64,000 nucleotides of DNA from an uncultured Pseudothermotoga sp. (GCA_937995655.1 CALKJI010000004.1:186001-250000); one strand, 5' to 3'; positions 8,904-18,582 are shown, numbered from the stretch's first letter. Numbers and translations: made by a program. The notes: a model not told the origin generated them from the letters alone.

Positions 8904-9671
8904 ATGCTTAATGCTTTTCTTGCAAATTTTAAAAAATCCTGGATAGAATTTAAAAGGTATTACTTCAACACGGTTTCAAATCTTGCAACCTTCTTGATAT
9001 TTTTCTATTTGATCTTTTTCGGGGTAAAAGCCATTGGAGGTTCCACCGTTAACTTTACTGACACTCTTGAGGGTATCATTGTTGGATATTTCATGTGGAT
9101 GATGTTCATATTCTCTTTTCAGGGCGTTGCTTGGGGTATCATAGACGAAGCTCAGAGAGGTACTTTGGAACAAGTATTTGCTTCTCCCATCGGTTTTGAA
9201 TATCAAATGCTTTTTAGAATGATCAGTGATTTTGTTTTCAACGTTTTATTTGCAGTACCTTTGATGTACTTTGTTGCTTATACAACCGGTAAGAGATTGA
9301 GTTTTGACCTTGGAACTCTTTTATATCTTCTTGTTGTAGGAACTCTTTCTGCTTTGGGCATCGGGATGATACTGGGTGGTATTGCACTTGTTTTTAAGAG
9401 GATTTCTTCTTTCATTCAGATAGTCACGATAGGTTCTCTTGGATTCACCATGTTTGATCTTTCTAAACTCTGGTACAGGTTTCTCCCCATGTCACAAGCT
9501 GCACATCTGATGAGAAGGTTAGCTTTGGAGGGTTTTAGATTTCGCCAATTCACGATCTCTGATCATTTGATTTTGTGGCTAGTGGCACTGGTCTATCTAA
9601 TAGCTGGTGTCGTCGTCTTTCGTGGTTTTGAAAAGAGAGCAATGACATCAGGCACACTCGGACAATATTGA
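8904..9671 (+). CDS. ABC-2 type exporter permease
   Basis: Membrane subunit of an ABC-2 exporter, 255 aa with six predicted helices. After a short cytoplasmic N-terminus (FKKSWIEFKRYYFN) come helices around 25-45 and 62-80, the conserved cytoplasmic motif GTLEQVFASPIG, and further helices to the end. ATG 8904 follows GGGGGGTG. The ATPase gene starts 10 nt after the stop, so the two form one transporter. The substrate cannot be told; related pairs export drugs, lipids or capsule-type molecules. Gene order is permease first, ATPase second. Confidence 0.88.
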   Translation: MLNAFLANFKKSWIEFKRYYFNTVSNLATFLIFFYLIFFGVKAIGGSTVNFTDTLEGIIVGYFMWMMFIFSFQGVAWGIIDEAQRGTLEQVFASPIGFEYQMLFRMISDFVFNVLFAVPLMYFVAYTTGKRLSFDLGTLLYLLVVGTLSALGIGMILGGIALVFKRISSFIQIVTIGSLGFTMFDLSKLWYRFLPMSQAAHLMRRLALEGFRFRQFTISDHLILWLVALVYLIAGVVVFRGFEKRAMTSGTLGQY

Positions 9672-9681
9672 GGTGGTTGAG

Positions 9682-10617
9682 ATGATTAGAGTGAAAAATC
9701 TTGTCAAAACTTATCCAAAGCGAGGTTCAAAGGAACGGCTTAGCGCTGTGGATGATGTATCTCTCGAACTCAAGTCAGAAGAGATCTTTGCCCTTCTTGG
9801 ACCAAACGGTGCTGGGAAAACAACTACGATAAAATCGATCTGCGGTTTGATAGTACCTGACTCAGGTGAAATTGAAATAAAGGGGATAAGCGTTCTGAAA
9901 AATCGTACTAAGGCTCTTGCCCATATCAGCGTAGTACTCGAGGGAAATAGAAATCTATACTGGAGAATGACACCCATGGAAAATATAGCATACTTCTGTG
10001 GTATCAGAGGAAAGAGTATAAAGAAGTCAGAAGCAGTCGAAATACTGGAAAAATTGGGGCTTTCTGAAAAGAAAAATGAACTTGTACATAAACTGTCAAG
10101 GGGAATGCAACAAAAAGCTGCGATAGCGGTTTGTCTTGCAGCCGACACAGAGATTCTTCTTCTCGATGAGCCCACTTTGGGTTTGGATGTGAATTCAGCC
10201 GTCGAGTTCCGTACACTTTTGAAAGATCTTCAAAGACAAGGTAAAACGATACTGCTTTCAACGCACGATATGAACTTAGTCGAAGCGGTAGCTGACAGAG
10301 TTGCCATAATGAGCAATGGAAAAATAGTCGTGTGTGAAGAGAAGAGAAAGTTGCTCGATCTTTTTAAGGCACGTGGATATAGGATAAAACTTCTTTCAAA
10401 CGGAACAACCGGGGAGAAGCTCACACAACTTGGTTTATCGGGGTGGAAAAAAGATGGAAATATTATTGAGATTCATTTGAATTTATCCTCAGCAAAGGAA
10501 CTGTACAAAATTATAGAAGATTTCAGACTGAATCAAATAGAAATAGAGAGTATAGAAAAGGAATTGGTCAACTTTGAAAAGATATTCATATCCTACACCA
10601 ACAGTGGCTCCCCATGA
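9682..10617 (+). CDS. ABC-2 type exporter ATP-binding protein
   Basis: ATPase partner of the preceding permease (311 aa). Walker A GPNGAGKTT lies near residue 43, the signature is LSRGMQQK, Walker B is ILLLDEPTLGLD, and the H-loop is STHD. The C-terminal 90 residues after the nucleotide-binding domain are typical of CcmA/NatA/DrrA-type ATPases. I use ATG 9682, 5 nt after AGGTGG; a GTG at 9673 lies inside that ribosome site. It is co-transcribed with the permease from the promoter at 8847-8875. Substrate unknown. Confidence 0.9.
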   Translation: MIRVKNLVKTYPKRGSKERLSAVDDVSLELKSEEIFALLGPNGAGKTTTIKSICGLIVPDSGEIEIKGISVLKNRTKALAHISVVLEGNRNLYWRMTPMENIAYFCGIRGKSIKKSEAVEILEKLGLSEKKNELVHKLSRGMQQKAAIAVCLAADTEILLLDEPTLGLDVNSAVEFRTLLKDLQRQGKTILLSTHDMNLVEAVADRVAIMSNGKIVVCEEKRKLLDLFKARGYRIKLLSNGTTGEKLTQLGLSGWKKDGNIIEIHLNLSSAKELYKIIEDFRLNQIEIESIEKELVNFEKIFISYTNSGSP

Positions 10618-10711
10618 TACAACGTCCAATGTGAAATTTGACTCATTCCGTGATTTCCAACTATTGAAAGCATCATGGACCAATATTCGTTGTCTGAGTA
10701 TTTATACTGCC

Positions 10712-10738
10712 TTGGCAGTGGCAAAAATATAGTATAAT
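10712..10738 (+). promoter_or_regulatory. probable promoter of the frr-uppS-cdsA-alaS operon
   Basis: TTGGCA (10712-10717) and perfect TATAAT (10733-10738) with a short 15-nt spacer, 38 nt before the frr start. The short spacer makes the -35 assignment uncertain; the -10 box is convincing. Confidence 0.55.
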
Positions 10739-10776
10739 CAACAGCGTACAAGAAAACTGATCGGGGAGGGAGCCAT

Positions 10777-11334
10777 ATGAAGCATCCTCTTGTGAAAAAT
10801 GCAGAAGACAGGATGAACAAAGCGATTGAAAAAATAGGCGAAGAACTCAGGAAAATGAGAACTGGTAGACCTTCACCAGCAATTCTTGAGGAAATAAAGG
10901 TTGATTATTATGGTGCACTGACACCCATTAACCAACTTGCCACAGTCAGTATCTCAGAAGACAGGGCTCTGATAATAAAACCATGGGACAAATCGGTCCT
11001 CACCGCCATTGAAAAGGCGATTTTTGCTTCTGATATTGGTTTGACGCCACAGAATGATGGCAATGTGATAAAACTTAGTTTTCCAACCCCAACCACTGAG
11101 CAAAAGCAGAAATGGGTTAAGAAGGCAAAGGAACTGGTTGAACAAGGAAAGGTTGCCATAAGAAATGTCAGAAGGGATATACTAAAAGATCTCAAGGACA
11201 TGCAAAAGGAAGGGAAGATCTCTGAAGATGATGAAAAGAGACTTGAAAAAGAGGTTCAAGATTTAACAGATAAGAAGATTGAAGAAATGGAAAAACTCTT
11301 TCAGAAGAAGGAAAAGGAGATAATGGAAGTTTGA
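10777..11334 (+). CDS. frr: ribosome recycling factor
   Basis: Splits post-termination ribosomes together with EF-G. At 185 aa it has the family length and features: an N-terminal helix with [22 protein letters not shown], the conserved [29 protein letters not shown], then the long C-terminal helix pair. ATG follows GGGAGGGA. It heads a four-gene operon in which uppS and cdsA follow as in many bacteria, and its stop overlaps the uppS start by 4 nt (TTGA). Confidence 0.97.
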   Translation: MKHPLVKNAEDRMNKAIEKIGEELRKMRTGRPSPAILEEIKVDYYGALTPINQLATVSISEDRALIIKPWDKSVLTAIEKAIFASDIGLTPQNDGNVIKLSFPTPTTEQKQKWVKKAKELVEQGKVAIRNVRRDILKDLKDMQKEGKISEDDEKRLEKEVQDLTDKKIEEMEKLFQKKEKEIMEV

Positions 11335-12008
11335 TTTTGACACATCTTGCAGTAATAATGGATGGAAATGGTAGATGGGCTCAAAAAAGAGGGCTCCCCA
11401 GAATTGAAGGGCATCGACGTGGTGCGCATAAGGCTGAGAAGATAATCGAGTGGTGTGCTGAAATTGGTATAAAGTACGTCACACTCTATACCTTTTCAAC
11501 AGAAAATTGGAAAAGACCTGAAAAAGAGGTGGAGTATCTATTTTCTCTGTTGGTTGAGATGCTCAACAAGAAATTCACAAGAATGATGGAACAAGGAGTG
11601 AGAATAAGATTTTGTGGACTTATAGATCAACTTCCAAAACAAGTTCTGGAAGTGTGTAGGGATTTTGAAGCAAAAACAAAGGACAATCAAAGAATCCAAG
11701 CAATACTGGCCCTGAACTACGGTGGACGTCGAGAGATAATTGATGCTATCAATAGAGCGATTCAAGATGGAATAAGTCAGTTTGACGAGGATAAACTACG
11801 CAGATATCTCTATCTTCCTGATGTCCCAGATCCAGACTTTGTCATAAGAACTTCTGGAGAAGAGAGGATCAGCAATTTCTTGTTGTGGCAAATAGCTTAT
11901 AGTGAGCTCTATTTTACAAAGGTTCTTTGGCCTGATTTTTCAAAGGAAGATTTTCTGAGAGCCATCAAGGATTTTGAAAATCGTCATAGAAGATTTGGGG
12001 GATTGTGA
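11331..12008 (+). CDS. uppS: undecaprenyl diphosphate synthase (cis-prenyltransferase)
   Basis: Condenses isopentenyl diphosphate onto farnesyl diphosphate to make the C55 carrier used for peptidoglycan and other envelope glycans. Motifs are [11 protein letters not shown] (catalytic Asp), [23 protein letters not shown], and the C-terminal [34 protein letters not shown], given here only as landmarks of the family. At 225 aa it has the usual length. The start is a TTG overlapping the frr stop, with AAGGAG about 11 nt upstream. Its carrier product feeds MraY, encoded earlier in the window. Confidence 0.95.
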   Translation: MILTHLAVIMDGNGRWAQKRGLPRIEGHRRGAHKAEKIIEWCAEIGIKYVTLYTFSTENWKRPEKEVEYLFSLLVEMLNKKFTRMMEQGVRIRFCGLIDQLPKQVLEVCRDFEAKTKDNQRIQAILALNYGGRREIIDAINRAIQDGISQFDEDKLRRYLYLPDVPDPDFVIRTSGEERISNFLLWQIAYSELYFTKVLWPDFSKEDFLRAIKDFENRHRRFGGL

Positions 12009-12823
12009 TGTCAGAAACAAGAACAAGGGCGATAACCGCATCTATAGTTGCTCCTTTTGTTGTTTTGTGTTTCATAAATTACAAAAGTCTCATTGGTTTA
12101 GTTGCTATGGTTGTGCTGCTTGCATCGTATGAACTCTTGAATATGACGATAAAAGATTACGTTCAAAGGATCTTTCTGTATTTTGGTGTAGCCTTAAGTG
12201 TTGGATTTACGATAGCTTACGGAATAATGAAAGCTACCAACGGGATGCTTTTGTTGAGCCTTGCCTTCGTTATCAATGGAATTGTGTTCATTATCTCACT
12301 CAAAGAAACTGCCAATGTTTTTAATACTGTACTTGCCATGGTTTTATCACTATTGTATATCGCTGGTTGCCTTTCATTTTTCTTCCCAATCTATCTTGAA
12401 TACGGAGCAGCCAACGCGCTTTTGAACCTTACAGCGGTGTGGTTGTATGATACGGGTGCCTACTTTGTAGGTATGAGATACGGTAAGACAAAGATTGCTA
12501 AACATATAAGCCCTTCAAAGAGTTTCGAAGGCATAGTAGGAGGTTTTGCCACAGCTTTAGCTTTTTGCCTTGTCTACAAAATAGCTTTTGAATGGCTTTT
12601 CAAAGCAAGAGTAATGTCTTTTAAATCGCTCATTATTTTTTCCTTGGTTATAGCGATTTTTGATACCTTTGGAGATCTTTTTGAGTCTGCCTTGAAGAGG
12701 CATTTTAGTTTAAAGGATTCTGGGAATGTTCTTCCAGGTCACGGTGGTATGTTAGATAGGATCGACGGACTGCTCTTTGTGACCCCTGTGACGTATTTTC
12801 TATTCTCAATCGGTGTCTTATGA
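12008..12823 (+). CDS. cdsA: phosphatidate cytidylyltransferase
   Basis: Membrane enzyme making CDP-diacylglycerol from phosphatidic acid and CTP, the branch point to bacterial phospholipids. The protein is about 271 aa with roughly eight helices. The family signature occurs near the C-terminus as FGDLFESALKRHFSLKDSG followed by LPGHGGMLDRIDGL. ATG 12008 lies 6 nt after GGGGG and touches the last base of the uppS stop; a GTG at 12005 is too close to that site. The uppS-cdsA pairing is widespread in bacteria. Confidence 0.95.
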   Translation: MSETRTRAITASIVAPFVVLCFINYKSLIGLVAMVVLLASYELLNMTIKDYVQRIFLYFGVALSVGFTIAYGIMKATNGMLLLSLAFVINGIVFIISLKETANVFNTVLAMVLSLLYIAGCLSFFFPIYLEYGAANALLNLTAVWLYDTGAYFVGMRYGKTKIAKHISPSKSFEGIVGGFATALAFCLVYKIAFEWLFKARVMSFKSLIIFSLVIAIFDTFGDLFESALKRHFSLKDSGNVLPGHGGMLDRIDGLLFVTPVTYFLFSIGVL

Positions 12824-12835
12824 GGAGGTCAAGGG

Positions 12836-15415
12836 ATGACTGGTGATGAATTGAGAGAAGAATTTTTGAAATTTTTCGAATCTAAGGGTCATAAGGTATT
12901 GCCAAGCGCATCTTTGATACCAAATGACCCACAGCTCTTATTCACCGTCGCGGGTATGGTACCCTTTAAACCCATCTTTTGGGGCAAGGTTGAACCTGTG
13001 TACACAAGAATCGCTACCTGTCAGAAATGCTTGAGAACAAATGACATAGATAACGTAGGAAGAACACCAAGGCATCAAACCTTTTTCGAGATGCTTGGCA
13101 ATTTCTCTTTTGGAGATTATTTCAAAAAGGAAGCGATTACCTGGGCATGGGAGTTTGTCACCAGGGTTCTTAATCTTCCTGAAGAAAAGTTATGGGTGAC
13201 CATATATAAGGATGACGAAGAAGCTTTTAAAATATGGAGAGATTTAGTTGGAGTCCCTGAAAAGAAAATAGTTCGTATGGGGAAGGATACGAATTTCTGG
13301 GGCCCCGCGGGCCCAACAGGCCCGTGTGGTCCATGTTCAGAGATTCATTATGATACTGGTGTCTTGGATGATTGTCCCAAAGATGGAGAGTGTACTCCAG
13401 CCAATTCAGATAAACGCTTTTTGGAAATATGGAACTTGGTCTTCACGGAGTTCAATCAAGATGAAAAGGGAAATCTCAGTCCTCTCCCGAAAAAGAATAT
13501 AGATACTGGCGCTGGCTTAGAAAGAATCGCTTCTGTAATTCAAAAAGTAGCCGGAAACTTTGAAACAGATCTCTTCACGCCGATAATAAATCGTATAGAG
13601 AATGTTTTGAATGTAAAGTACAAGCAAGTTGATTCAAGGGACATATCTATAAGGGTTATTGCAGATCACTCGAGAGCTGTTAGTTTTTTGATAGCTGATG
13701 GTGTCTTTCCATCCAACGAAGAACGGGGGTATGTGCTTAGAAGGATACTCAGAAGAGCAGTCAGACACGGCGTATTGCTTGGTGCCAAGAAACCGTTCCT
13801 TCATCTCATCAATGATGCGGTCATAGAAAGAATGGGAAAGGTTTATCCAGAACTTGTTGAAAGAAAAAGATTGATTCTTGAGGTTACCCAAGCAGAAGAA
13901 GAAAGATTTTTTAAGACAATAACCCAAGGCAATGAAATGCTCAACGAGATCATCGCTAAATCACATAAAAAGATCGGTGGTGAGGATGTTTTTAAACTGT
14001 ATGATACATATGGCTTCCCACCAGACATAGTGGTTGATGTTGCTAAAGAACATGGTCTTGAAGTTGATTTAGATGAATTTGAAAGGCTCATGGAACTGCA
14101 AAGGGAAAAAGCAAGGAGTGCAAGGGTTGATGTTGAATTCGCTAAATCTTCGCAGGATTATGACAAACTCGCAAAGACAGTCAAAACGATCTTTGTTGGA
14201 TATGAAACTCTCACCTGCGATGCGACTGTCGTTTATACAAAGAGACAAGACTCTAAATTGGAGGTCGTTTTTGACAAAACTTGTTTCTACGCTGAGCGAG
14301 GAGGACAGCTATCCGACACAGGTAAGGTTTTCTGGGACAACGGTTCAGCTACCGTTGAACATGTTTATGTTCCTATCGAAGGTATAATTGCTCATGTAAT
14401 CAAAGTCGAAAGTGGAAAACTGGATCAAGGAATGAGAGTAAAACTTCAAGTCGATAAAGAAAAGAGAGATGCTACGGCAAGAAATCATACTGCAACACAC
14501 CTTTTACACGCCGCTTTGAGAAAGATTCTTGGAGATCATGTAAAACAGTCAGGTTCACTCGTTGCATCAGACAGACTCAGGTTCGATTTTACTCATTATC
14601 AGGCATTAACACAAGGTGAAATTGAACAAATAGAAAACCTTGTCAATAGCGTAATTTTTGAAGCATTACCTGTCCTTGTACAAGAAAAATCCTATAGGGA
14701 AGCTGTATCAGAAGGGGCAATTGCTTTGTTCGGAGAGAAATATGGTGATTTAGTTAGGGTTGTGACAGTACCCAGTTTTAGCGAGGAATTGTGTGGTGGG
14801 ACTCATGTGAAAAACACTGGAAACATAGGTTTGTTCAAGATAATCTCCGAATCGGCTATCTCTGCTGGCACAAGGCGCATAGAGGCAGTGACAGGTTTAA
14901 ATGTGCTAATCTACTTAAGAAAAAAAGAACATTTGATAAAAAACATTTGCGAAATATTCGATACTTCCCAAGAAGATCTTTTATCAAAGATTGAAAACCT
15001 TATTGAGAAACACCATGGTTTGCAAAAAGAAATTGAACAGCTCAGATTGAGGTTGCTCATCTCTCAACTCAAACAGGCTCCTGTTGAACAAGTAAAGAAT
15101 ATCAAATTTTTGCACACCATCTTTGATGGTATCGAATCGAATGATTTGCGCAATCTTTCAGATGTAGCAGTGTCTGGCCAAGGTTCTATGGTGGCTCTTT
15201 TGTTCTCTGTCAGCGAAAACAAAGTGAATTTAATAGTTCGGGTCACCTCTGATCTAACAAAAAAGATTAAGGCAGGAGATATAGCAAAACAGGCTGCTCA
15301 AATTTTAGAGGGTGGCGGTGGCGGAAGGCCAGACTTTGCTCAAGCTGGAGGTAAGGGTCCAGAAAAGATTAAAAGTGTTATAGAGTGCACAAGAAAAGTT
15401 CTTGAACAAATTTAA
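12836..15415 (+). CDS. alaS: alanyl-tRNA synthetase
   Basis: Charges tRNA-Ala and edits mischarged Ser or Gly. The 859 aa enzyme has the class II catalytic core at the N-terminus (GHKVLPSASLIP; RTNDIDNVGRT; GPAGPTGPCGPCSEI), the tRNA-recognition region, an editing domain with the zinc ligands HTATHLLHAAL and CGGTHVKNTG, and the C-Ala tail ending GGGGGRPDFAQAGG. The ATG follows GAGGAGG, 12 nt after the cdsA stop, so it is the last gene of the frr operon. RqcH in this window depends on Ala-tRNA, a link of function but not of operon. Confidence 0.97.
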   Translation: MTGDELREEFLKFFESKGHKVLPSASLIPNDPQLLFTVAGMVPFKPIFWGKVEPVYTRIATCQKCLRTNDIDNVGRTPRHQTFFEMLGNFSFGDYFKKEAITWAWEFVTRVLNLPEEKLWVTIYKDDEEAFKIWRDLVGVPEKKIVRMGKDTNFWGPAGPTGPCGPCSEIHYDTGVLDDCPKDGECTPANSDKRFLEIWNLVFTEFNQDEKGNLSPLPKKNIDTGAGLERIASVIQKVAGNFETDLFTPIINRIENVLNVKYKQVDSRDISIRVIADHSRAVSFLIADGVFPSNEERGYVLRRILRRAVRHGVLLGAKKPFLHLINDAVIERMGKVYPELVERKRLILEVTQAEEERFFKTITQGNEMLNEIIAKSHKKIGGEDVFKLYDTYGFPPDIVVDVAKEHGLEVDLDEFERLMELQREKARSARVDVEFAKSSQDYDKLAKTVKTIFVGYETLTCDATVVYTKRQDSKLEVVFDKTCFYAERGGQLSDTGKVFWDNGSATVEHVYVPIEGIIAHVIKVESGKLDQGMRVKLQVDKEKRDATARNHTATHLLHAALRKILGDHVKQSGSLVASDRLRFDFTHYQALTQGEIEQIENLVNSVIFEALPVLVQEKSYREAVSEGAIALFGEKYGDLVRVVTVPSFSEELCGGTHVKNTGNIGLFKIISESAISAGTRRIEAVTGLNVLIYLRKKEHLIKNICEIFDTSQEDLLSKIENLIEKHHGLQKEIEQLRLRLLISQLKQAPVEQVKNIKFLHTIFDGIESNDLRNLSDVAVSGQGSMVALLFSVSENKVNLIVRVTSDLTKKIKAGDIAKQAAQILEGGGGGRPDFAQAGGKGPEKIKSVIECTRKVLEQI

Positions 15416-15585
15416 AAGGAGACAAAGGCCTGCATTGATTTTCCAATCTAGACTGAGATAATCGAGGTGAAGTTGCAATTTTGAAACTCTCATAGGTATT
15501 AGGCTGAGACAATTTGATTATTCAAAGGCCGGTAGAACTCAGATGGTCGTTTTATAATTTTGAGATGAAGTTGATCAATTAAATA

Positions 15586-16284
15586 TCAGAGAAGATCTTT
15601 TTCCTTCAAACGATACTTCATTTGGTACATCAAAGAATCAGCTTGTCTTATAGTTTCCATAAGACTACCGGTGAAGATCTTCACACCATAGGAAAGAACG
15701 GGTTTGAGAGGGTGCGAATTGTTGAATTCATTAGCTATCCTTTCTATTATCTCAACTGCCTTCTCTTGCGAGCAATCCTTTAGAATGATCATGAATTCAT
15801 CCCCACCCATTCTGACAACGATGTCATTGAACCTGATGTGCGAGCGAATTTTGGAAACCAAAAGTTTCAATATCTCATCACCTATCTCATGACCATATGT
15901 GTCATTTATCTTTTTGAAGTCGTTCAAATCGATGTAAACAAATGTATCTGTTGGTTCAGGTACCAGATCGTTGAGTATGCCTCTGTTGAATGCACCAGTC
16001 AAATTATCGGTTATGCTTCTGGCATGGGCTAACCGTGTCTGCACCAAGAGATTTTTGTAGTCCAAAATAATGTTGTAGGAGGAGACTAAGAAAAGCATTG
16101 GTGCAGAAAAGGATGTGAGATACCTCTGACCCGTGTGTAAAAGTAAAGATAAGGAATCAACAAGAAGCGTCAAGACAAAGAATGAACCAGCAAAGAAAAA
16201 GCCCAGTGAATAACTCTTAATGGCTTTGAAGAAGATGAAGAATGCGTTTACAAAAAGGATGAAATTCAATACCCGCGAGTTCAA
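15586..16284 (-). CDS. C-terminal part of the split sensor: membrane helices plus GGDEF domain
   Basis: Carries the last three helices and a complete GGDEF domain (about residues 90-232), which condenses two GTP into cyclic-di-GMP. Visible are DNLTGAFNRG, FVYIDLNDFKKINDTYGHEIGDE, the active site MGGDEF, and the inhibitory RxxD site (RFND) five residues before it. All catalytic residues are therefore intact. The nominal TTG start at 16284 has no ribosome site and lies in the middle of a hydrophobic helix, so this frame is most likely the 3' part of the gene starting at 17147 and not an independent gene. Confidence 0.65.
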   Translation of the reverse strand: MNSRVLNFILFVNAFFIFFKAIKSYSLGFFFAGSFFVLTLLVDSLSLLLHTGQRYLTSFSAPMLFLVSSYNIILDYKNLLVQTRLAHARSITDNLTGAFNRGILNDLVPEPTDTFVYIDLNDFKKINDTYGHEIGDEILKLLVSKIRSHIRFNDIVVRMGGDEFMIILKDCSQEKAVEIIERIANEFNNSHPLKPVLSYGVKIFTGSLMETIRQADSLMYQMKYRLKEKDLL

Positions 16285-16343
16285 GATAGTAAAACTGTAC
16301 GAATTTGGAGCTAAAAACAGGGCTATAGCTGCACAAATATTTA

Positions 16344-17147
16344 TTATGAACAGAGGTTTATCAAACTTGTGCTAGTCAAGTAATAGAATGCAGAAATGGC
16401 TTGGAAAAGGAAAGCTAACGCAAAAAATGCTGATGCAATGAAGATCTTTCTGAGGACTAGAAATATAGCTTCACTGTGCAATGTTTCAAAGGGAATAAAA
16501 CGGAGTAACCAGATGGTCACAAAGTAATTATCCAGCGCAAAAAGATTGTATTCACGCCTTTTCTCATGCTCTGAATTTCTCGCGAAAATAAACAGTACGA
16601 AACCGTTCATCAAAGACATACCAATCAAAATCGAGATACCTACACCGGTGAGAAAAGACAAGATAGAATATTTGAAAACAGAAGTTGTTATGAAAACAGG
16701 TTCATTGATACCAAGTTCATTTATTCCACTCATATGAAGTGTTATGGTCCGCACATCATTTGGTATAGCAAAGATGAGTGGTTGATACCAGATATAGCCG
16801 ATTCTTTTGTTAGAACATCCAAAGGAACCTATTAGACTGCCATCGGCATATACTTCCAAAAAACTGGCGCTTATTTGTGGTAGATTTAGATAGAGTCTTT
16901 TGTCATGGAATTTTCTTAAGGCACCTTCAGTTATTTGATAACTTAAGACCACATATCCTGGTTTTTTCAACACCTTGTAGAATGTTGCCGGAAGAATCGA
17001 CCGGTCAAAACCTATATTATTTTCAACGACGATCCATTCATTCACACCCAGCTCCATTTCGGAGGGTTTAGAGAGAGTTTCAAGTGCAACAAAGAGCCCA
17101 AAGACAACAAGAACGGATAAGGAAAACACAAGCAAATATCCTTTCAA
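16344..17147 (-). CDS. N-terminal part of the split sensor: exported 7TMR-DISM-like domain and first helices
   Basis: Begins at a TTG 17147 behind GGAGGTG. A signal/anchor helix (about 5-23) is followed by an extracytoplasmic beta-rich domain (about 25-160) and then helices around 160-190, 210-225 and 232-255. This is the layout of 7TMR-DISM sensors, which usually end in a signalling output. The frame ends at TAA just inside the fourth or fifth helix, where the continuing helix is found in the -1 frame (see the spanning entry). The ligand is unknown; DISM extracellular domains often bind carbohydrate-like ligands, an inference here. Confidence 0.65.
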   Translation of the reverse strand: MKGYLLVFSLSVLVVFGLFVALETLSKPSEMELGVNEWIVVENNIGFDRSILPATFYKVLKKPGYVVLSYQITEGALRKFHDKRLYLNLPQISASFLEVYADGSLIGSFGCSNKRIGYIWYQPLIFAIPNDVRTITLHMSGINELGINEPVFITTSVFKYSILSFLTGVGISILIGMSLMNGFVLFIFARNSEHEKRREYNLFALDNYFVTIWLLRFIPFETLHSEAIFLVLRKIFIASAFFALAFLFQAISAFYYLTSTSLINLCS

Positions 17148-17211
17148 CTCTCTTCACCTCCGATGCATTATCACTTCAGTGATCTTTGTATGAAGTTATC
17201 ATGAATTTATT

Positions 17212-17240
17212 TTATCACCAAATTTAAGAACATAGGTCAA
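17212..17240 (-). promoter_or_regulatory. probable promoter of the split diguanylate cyclase gene
   Basis: On the minus strand TTGACC (17240-17235) and TGATAA (17217-17212) are 17 nt apart, about 65 nt before the TTG start at 17147. The -10 match is imperfect. Confidence 0.45.
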
Positions 17241-17623
17241 CCGAACTGTGGCAAATTGAGAATACGTATCAACTGAGTCGTAAGTGATAGCATTTCAGGA
17301 AACATTGTTTTAGCGCTGTAATAATAATTCGTCAATGCCCGAAGGATAAAGGACAAAGCCAGTACACATTGAAGGATTCTTAATCAAGATTGAGAATTTT
17401 GAAGTGATGCAGAGGGCAAATGAATCTGCGCAGGCTAATAGTTCATCATTAAAAGCGGTTCTCTAATGAAGGTTTTTAACTCGCACTCAATCTTGGATGG
17501 TTCTTAATATTTATCAAAGAAACAAATCAAATGTTCTTTGAAAATAATTTCTTGTGCAGGCTCTTGATCTTTACAAATGTTATAATTTCAGTAACTTTCA
17601 AGATCGCGTGGGGGTGGTTTCAA
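17241..17623. other. intergenic stretch without a recognised gene
   Basis: About 380 nt between the divergent diguanylate cyclase and methyltransferase genes. All frames are broken often. A TATAAT at 17581-17586, 38 nt before the methyltransferase ATG, may be its -10 box, but no -35 box lies at proper spacing. I see no RNA gene or repeat. Confidence 0.4.
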
Positions 17624-18352
17624 ATGGAGTGGTTCACCGACGAAAGTTTTTGGAAGGACATGTATGACTGGCTCTTTCCACCAGAACGTTTTCAGGCTGC
17701 AAAAGAGCAAATCGAGAAGGTAGCGAGTATAACAGGCATCTACAACGGTACTGCACTCGATCTTTGTTGTGGCCCAGGCAGACATACTTATGAGCTTGCA
17801 AAACTTGGTTTTGAAGTTACAGCAGTTGACGCTTCAGAGTTTCTTTTGAACAGGGCGAGAGAACTATGTTCAGGTTTTTCCAATGTGCGTTTTGTTCATG
17901 CCGATATGAAGGACTTCGTTGAACCAGATCGTTTTGATCTTGTCATCAACATGTTCACTTCATTTGGCTATTTCAAGGATAATGAAGATAATTTAAAGGT
18001 CTTGAGAAATATGAGGAAGAGTTTGAAAAATGGTGGCAAGTTATTGATGGAGATGTCCTCCAAAGAGGTTGTTTTGAAAAATTACAAAGATTCTATAGTC
18101 ACAGAACGGGATCAAAAAATGCTGATAGAAAAGCATAGTTTCGAACCAGGTATGGCAAGAATGATAAATGACTGGATTGTACTTGAAAAGGGTGTTTACA
18201 AAACTTACAGACTGGAACATTATGTATATTCTGCACTGGAACTGAAGATGATGCTTCAAGCGTCTGGTTTTGATAATGTTCATTGTTATGGTTCACTTGA
18301 CAAAGATCCTTACGATCTAAATGCTAGAAGACTTGTTGTTCTGGCTTACTGA
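17624..18352 (+). CDS. class I SAM-dependent methyltransferase
   Basis: Soluble Rossmann-fold methyltransferase of 242 aa with unknown substrate. Motif I is ALDLCCGPGRHTYELAK, followed by an acidic end of strand 2 (VTAVDAS), the ADMKDF turn, and DLVINMFTSFGYF in the motif IV region. The start is ATG 17624 after GGGGGTGG; an upstream in-frame ATG at 17531 would add a hydrophobic leader that does not belong to the family. It stands alone with no obvious partner. The fold does not separate small-molecule from rRNA or protein substrates. Confidence 0.85.
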   Translation: MEWFTDESFWKDMYDWLFPPERFQAAKEQIEKVASITGIYNGTALDLCCGPGRHTYELAKLGFEVTAVDASEFLLNRARELCSGFSNVRFVHADMKDFVEPDRFDLVINMFTSFGYFKDNEDNLKVLRNMRKSLKNGGKLLMEMSSKEVVLKNYKDSIVTERDQKMLIEKHSFEPGMARMINDWIVLEKGVYKTYRLEHYVYSALELKMMLQASGFDNVHCYGSLDKDPYDLNARRLVVLAY

Positions 18353-18537
18353 TAAATTATAGCTTTGATCGAGCACATTTGCAAAAAATAAGCATCAGGT
18401 ATGAATATCTTCCTCGTGAAGACGGACATCAACTAAGATAGCAGCGAAAAGGAAATTTTTGGTTCTAGGGCTGTTCTCGTTCGTATGTCCTTCAAGAGAT
18501 GAAAATTAATTAAAGAATGCACGAAATACGGTTTTTC

Positions 18538-18562
18538 GTAGATTTTTTAGGTTATAATCTAC
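18538..18562 (+). promoter_or_regulatory. inverted repeat overlapping the -10 box of the esterase gene
   Basis: GTAGATT and AATCTAC form a perfect 7-bp inverted repeat with an 11-nt gap. The right arm overlaps a perfect TATAAT (18553-18558), 24 nt before the start codon. The placement is that of a repressor operator, but no regulator gene is adjacent. A good -35 box is not seen. Confidence 0.45.
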
Positions 18563-18582
18563 AAAAGGGGTGAATTTGGCTT

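Larger units (their letters stand above)
15586..17147 (-). pseudogene. 7TM-sensor diguanylate cyclase split by a frameshift
   Basis: Two adjacent minus-strand frames together make one standard protein: exported sensor domain, seven helices, GGDEF. The first frame stops at 16344 while the -1 frame stays open upstream of 16284 back to about 16373 and reads KPLFIINICAAIALFLAP, exactly the missing helix. A single-base deletion near 16345-16375 explains the break. Without it the product would be about 515 aa. It could be a real pseudogene, a sequencing error, or less likely a programmed -1 shift; no slippery run is obvious. Confidence 0.75.
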
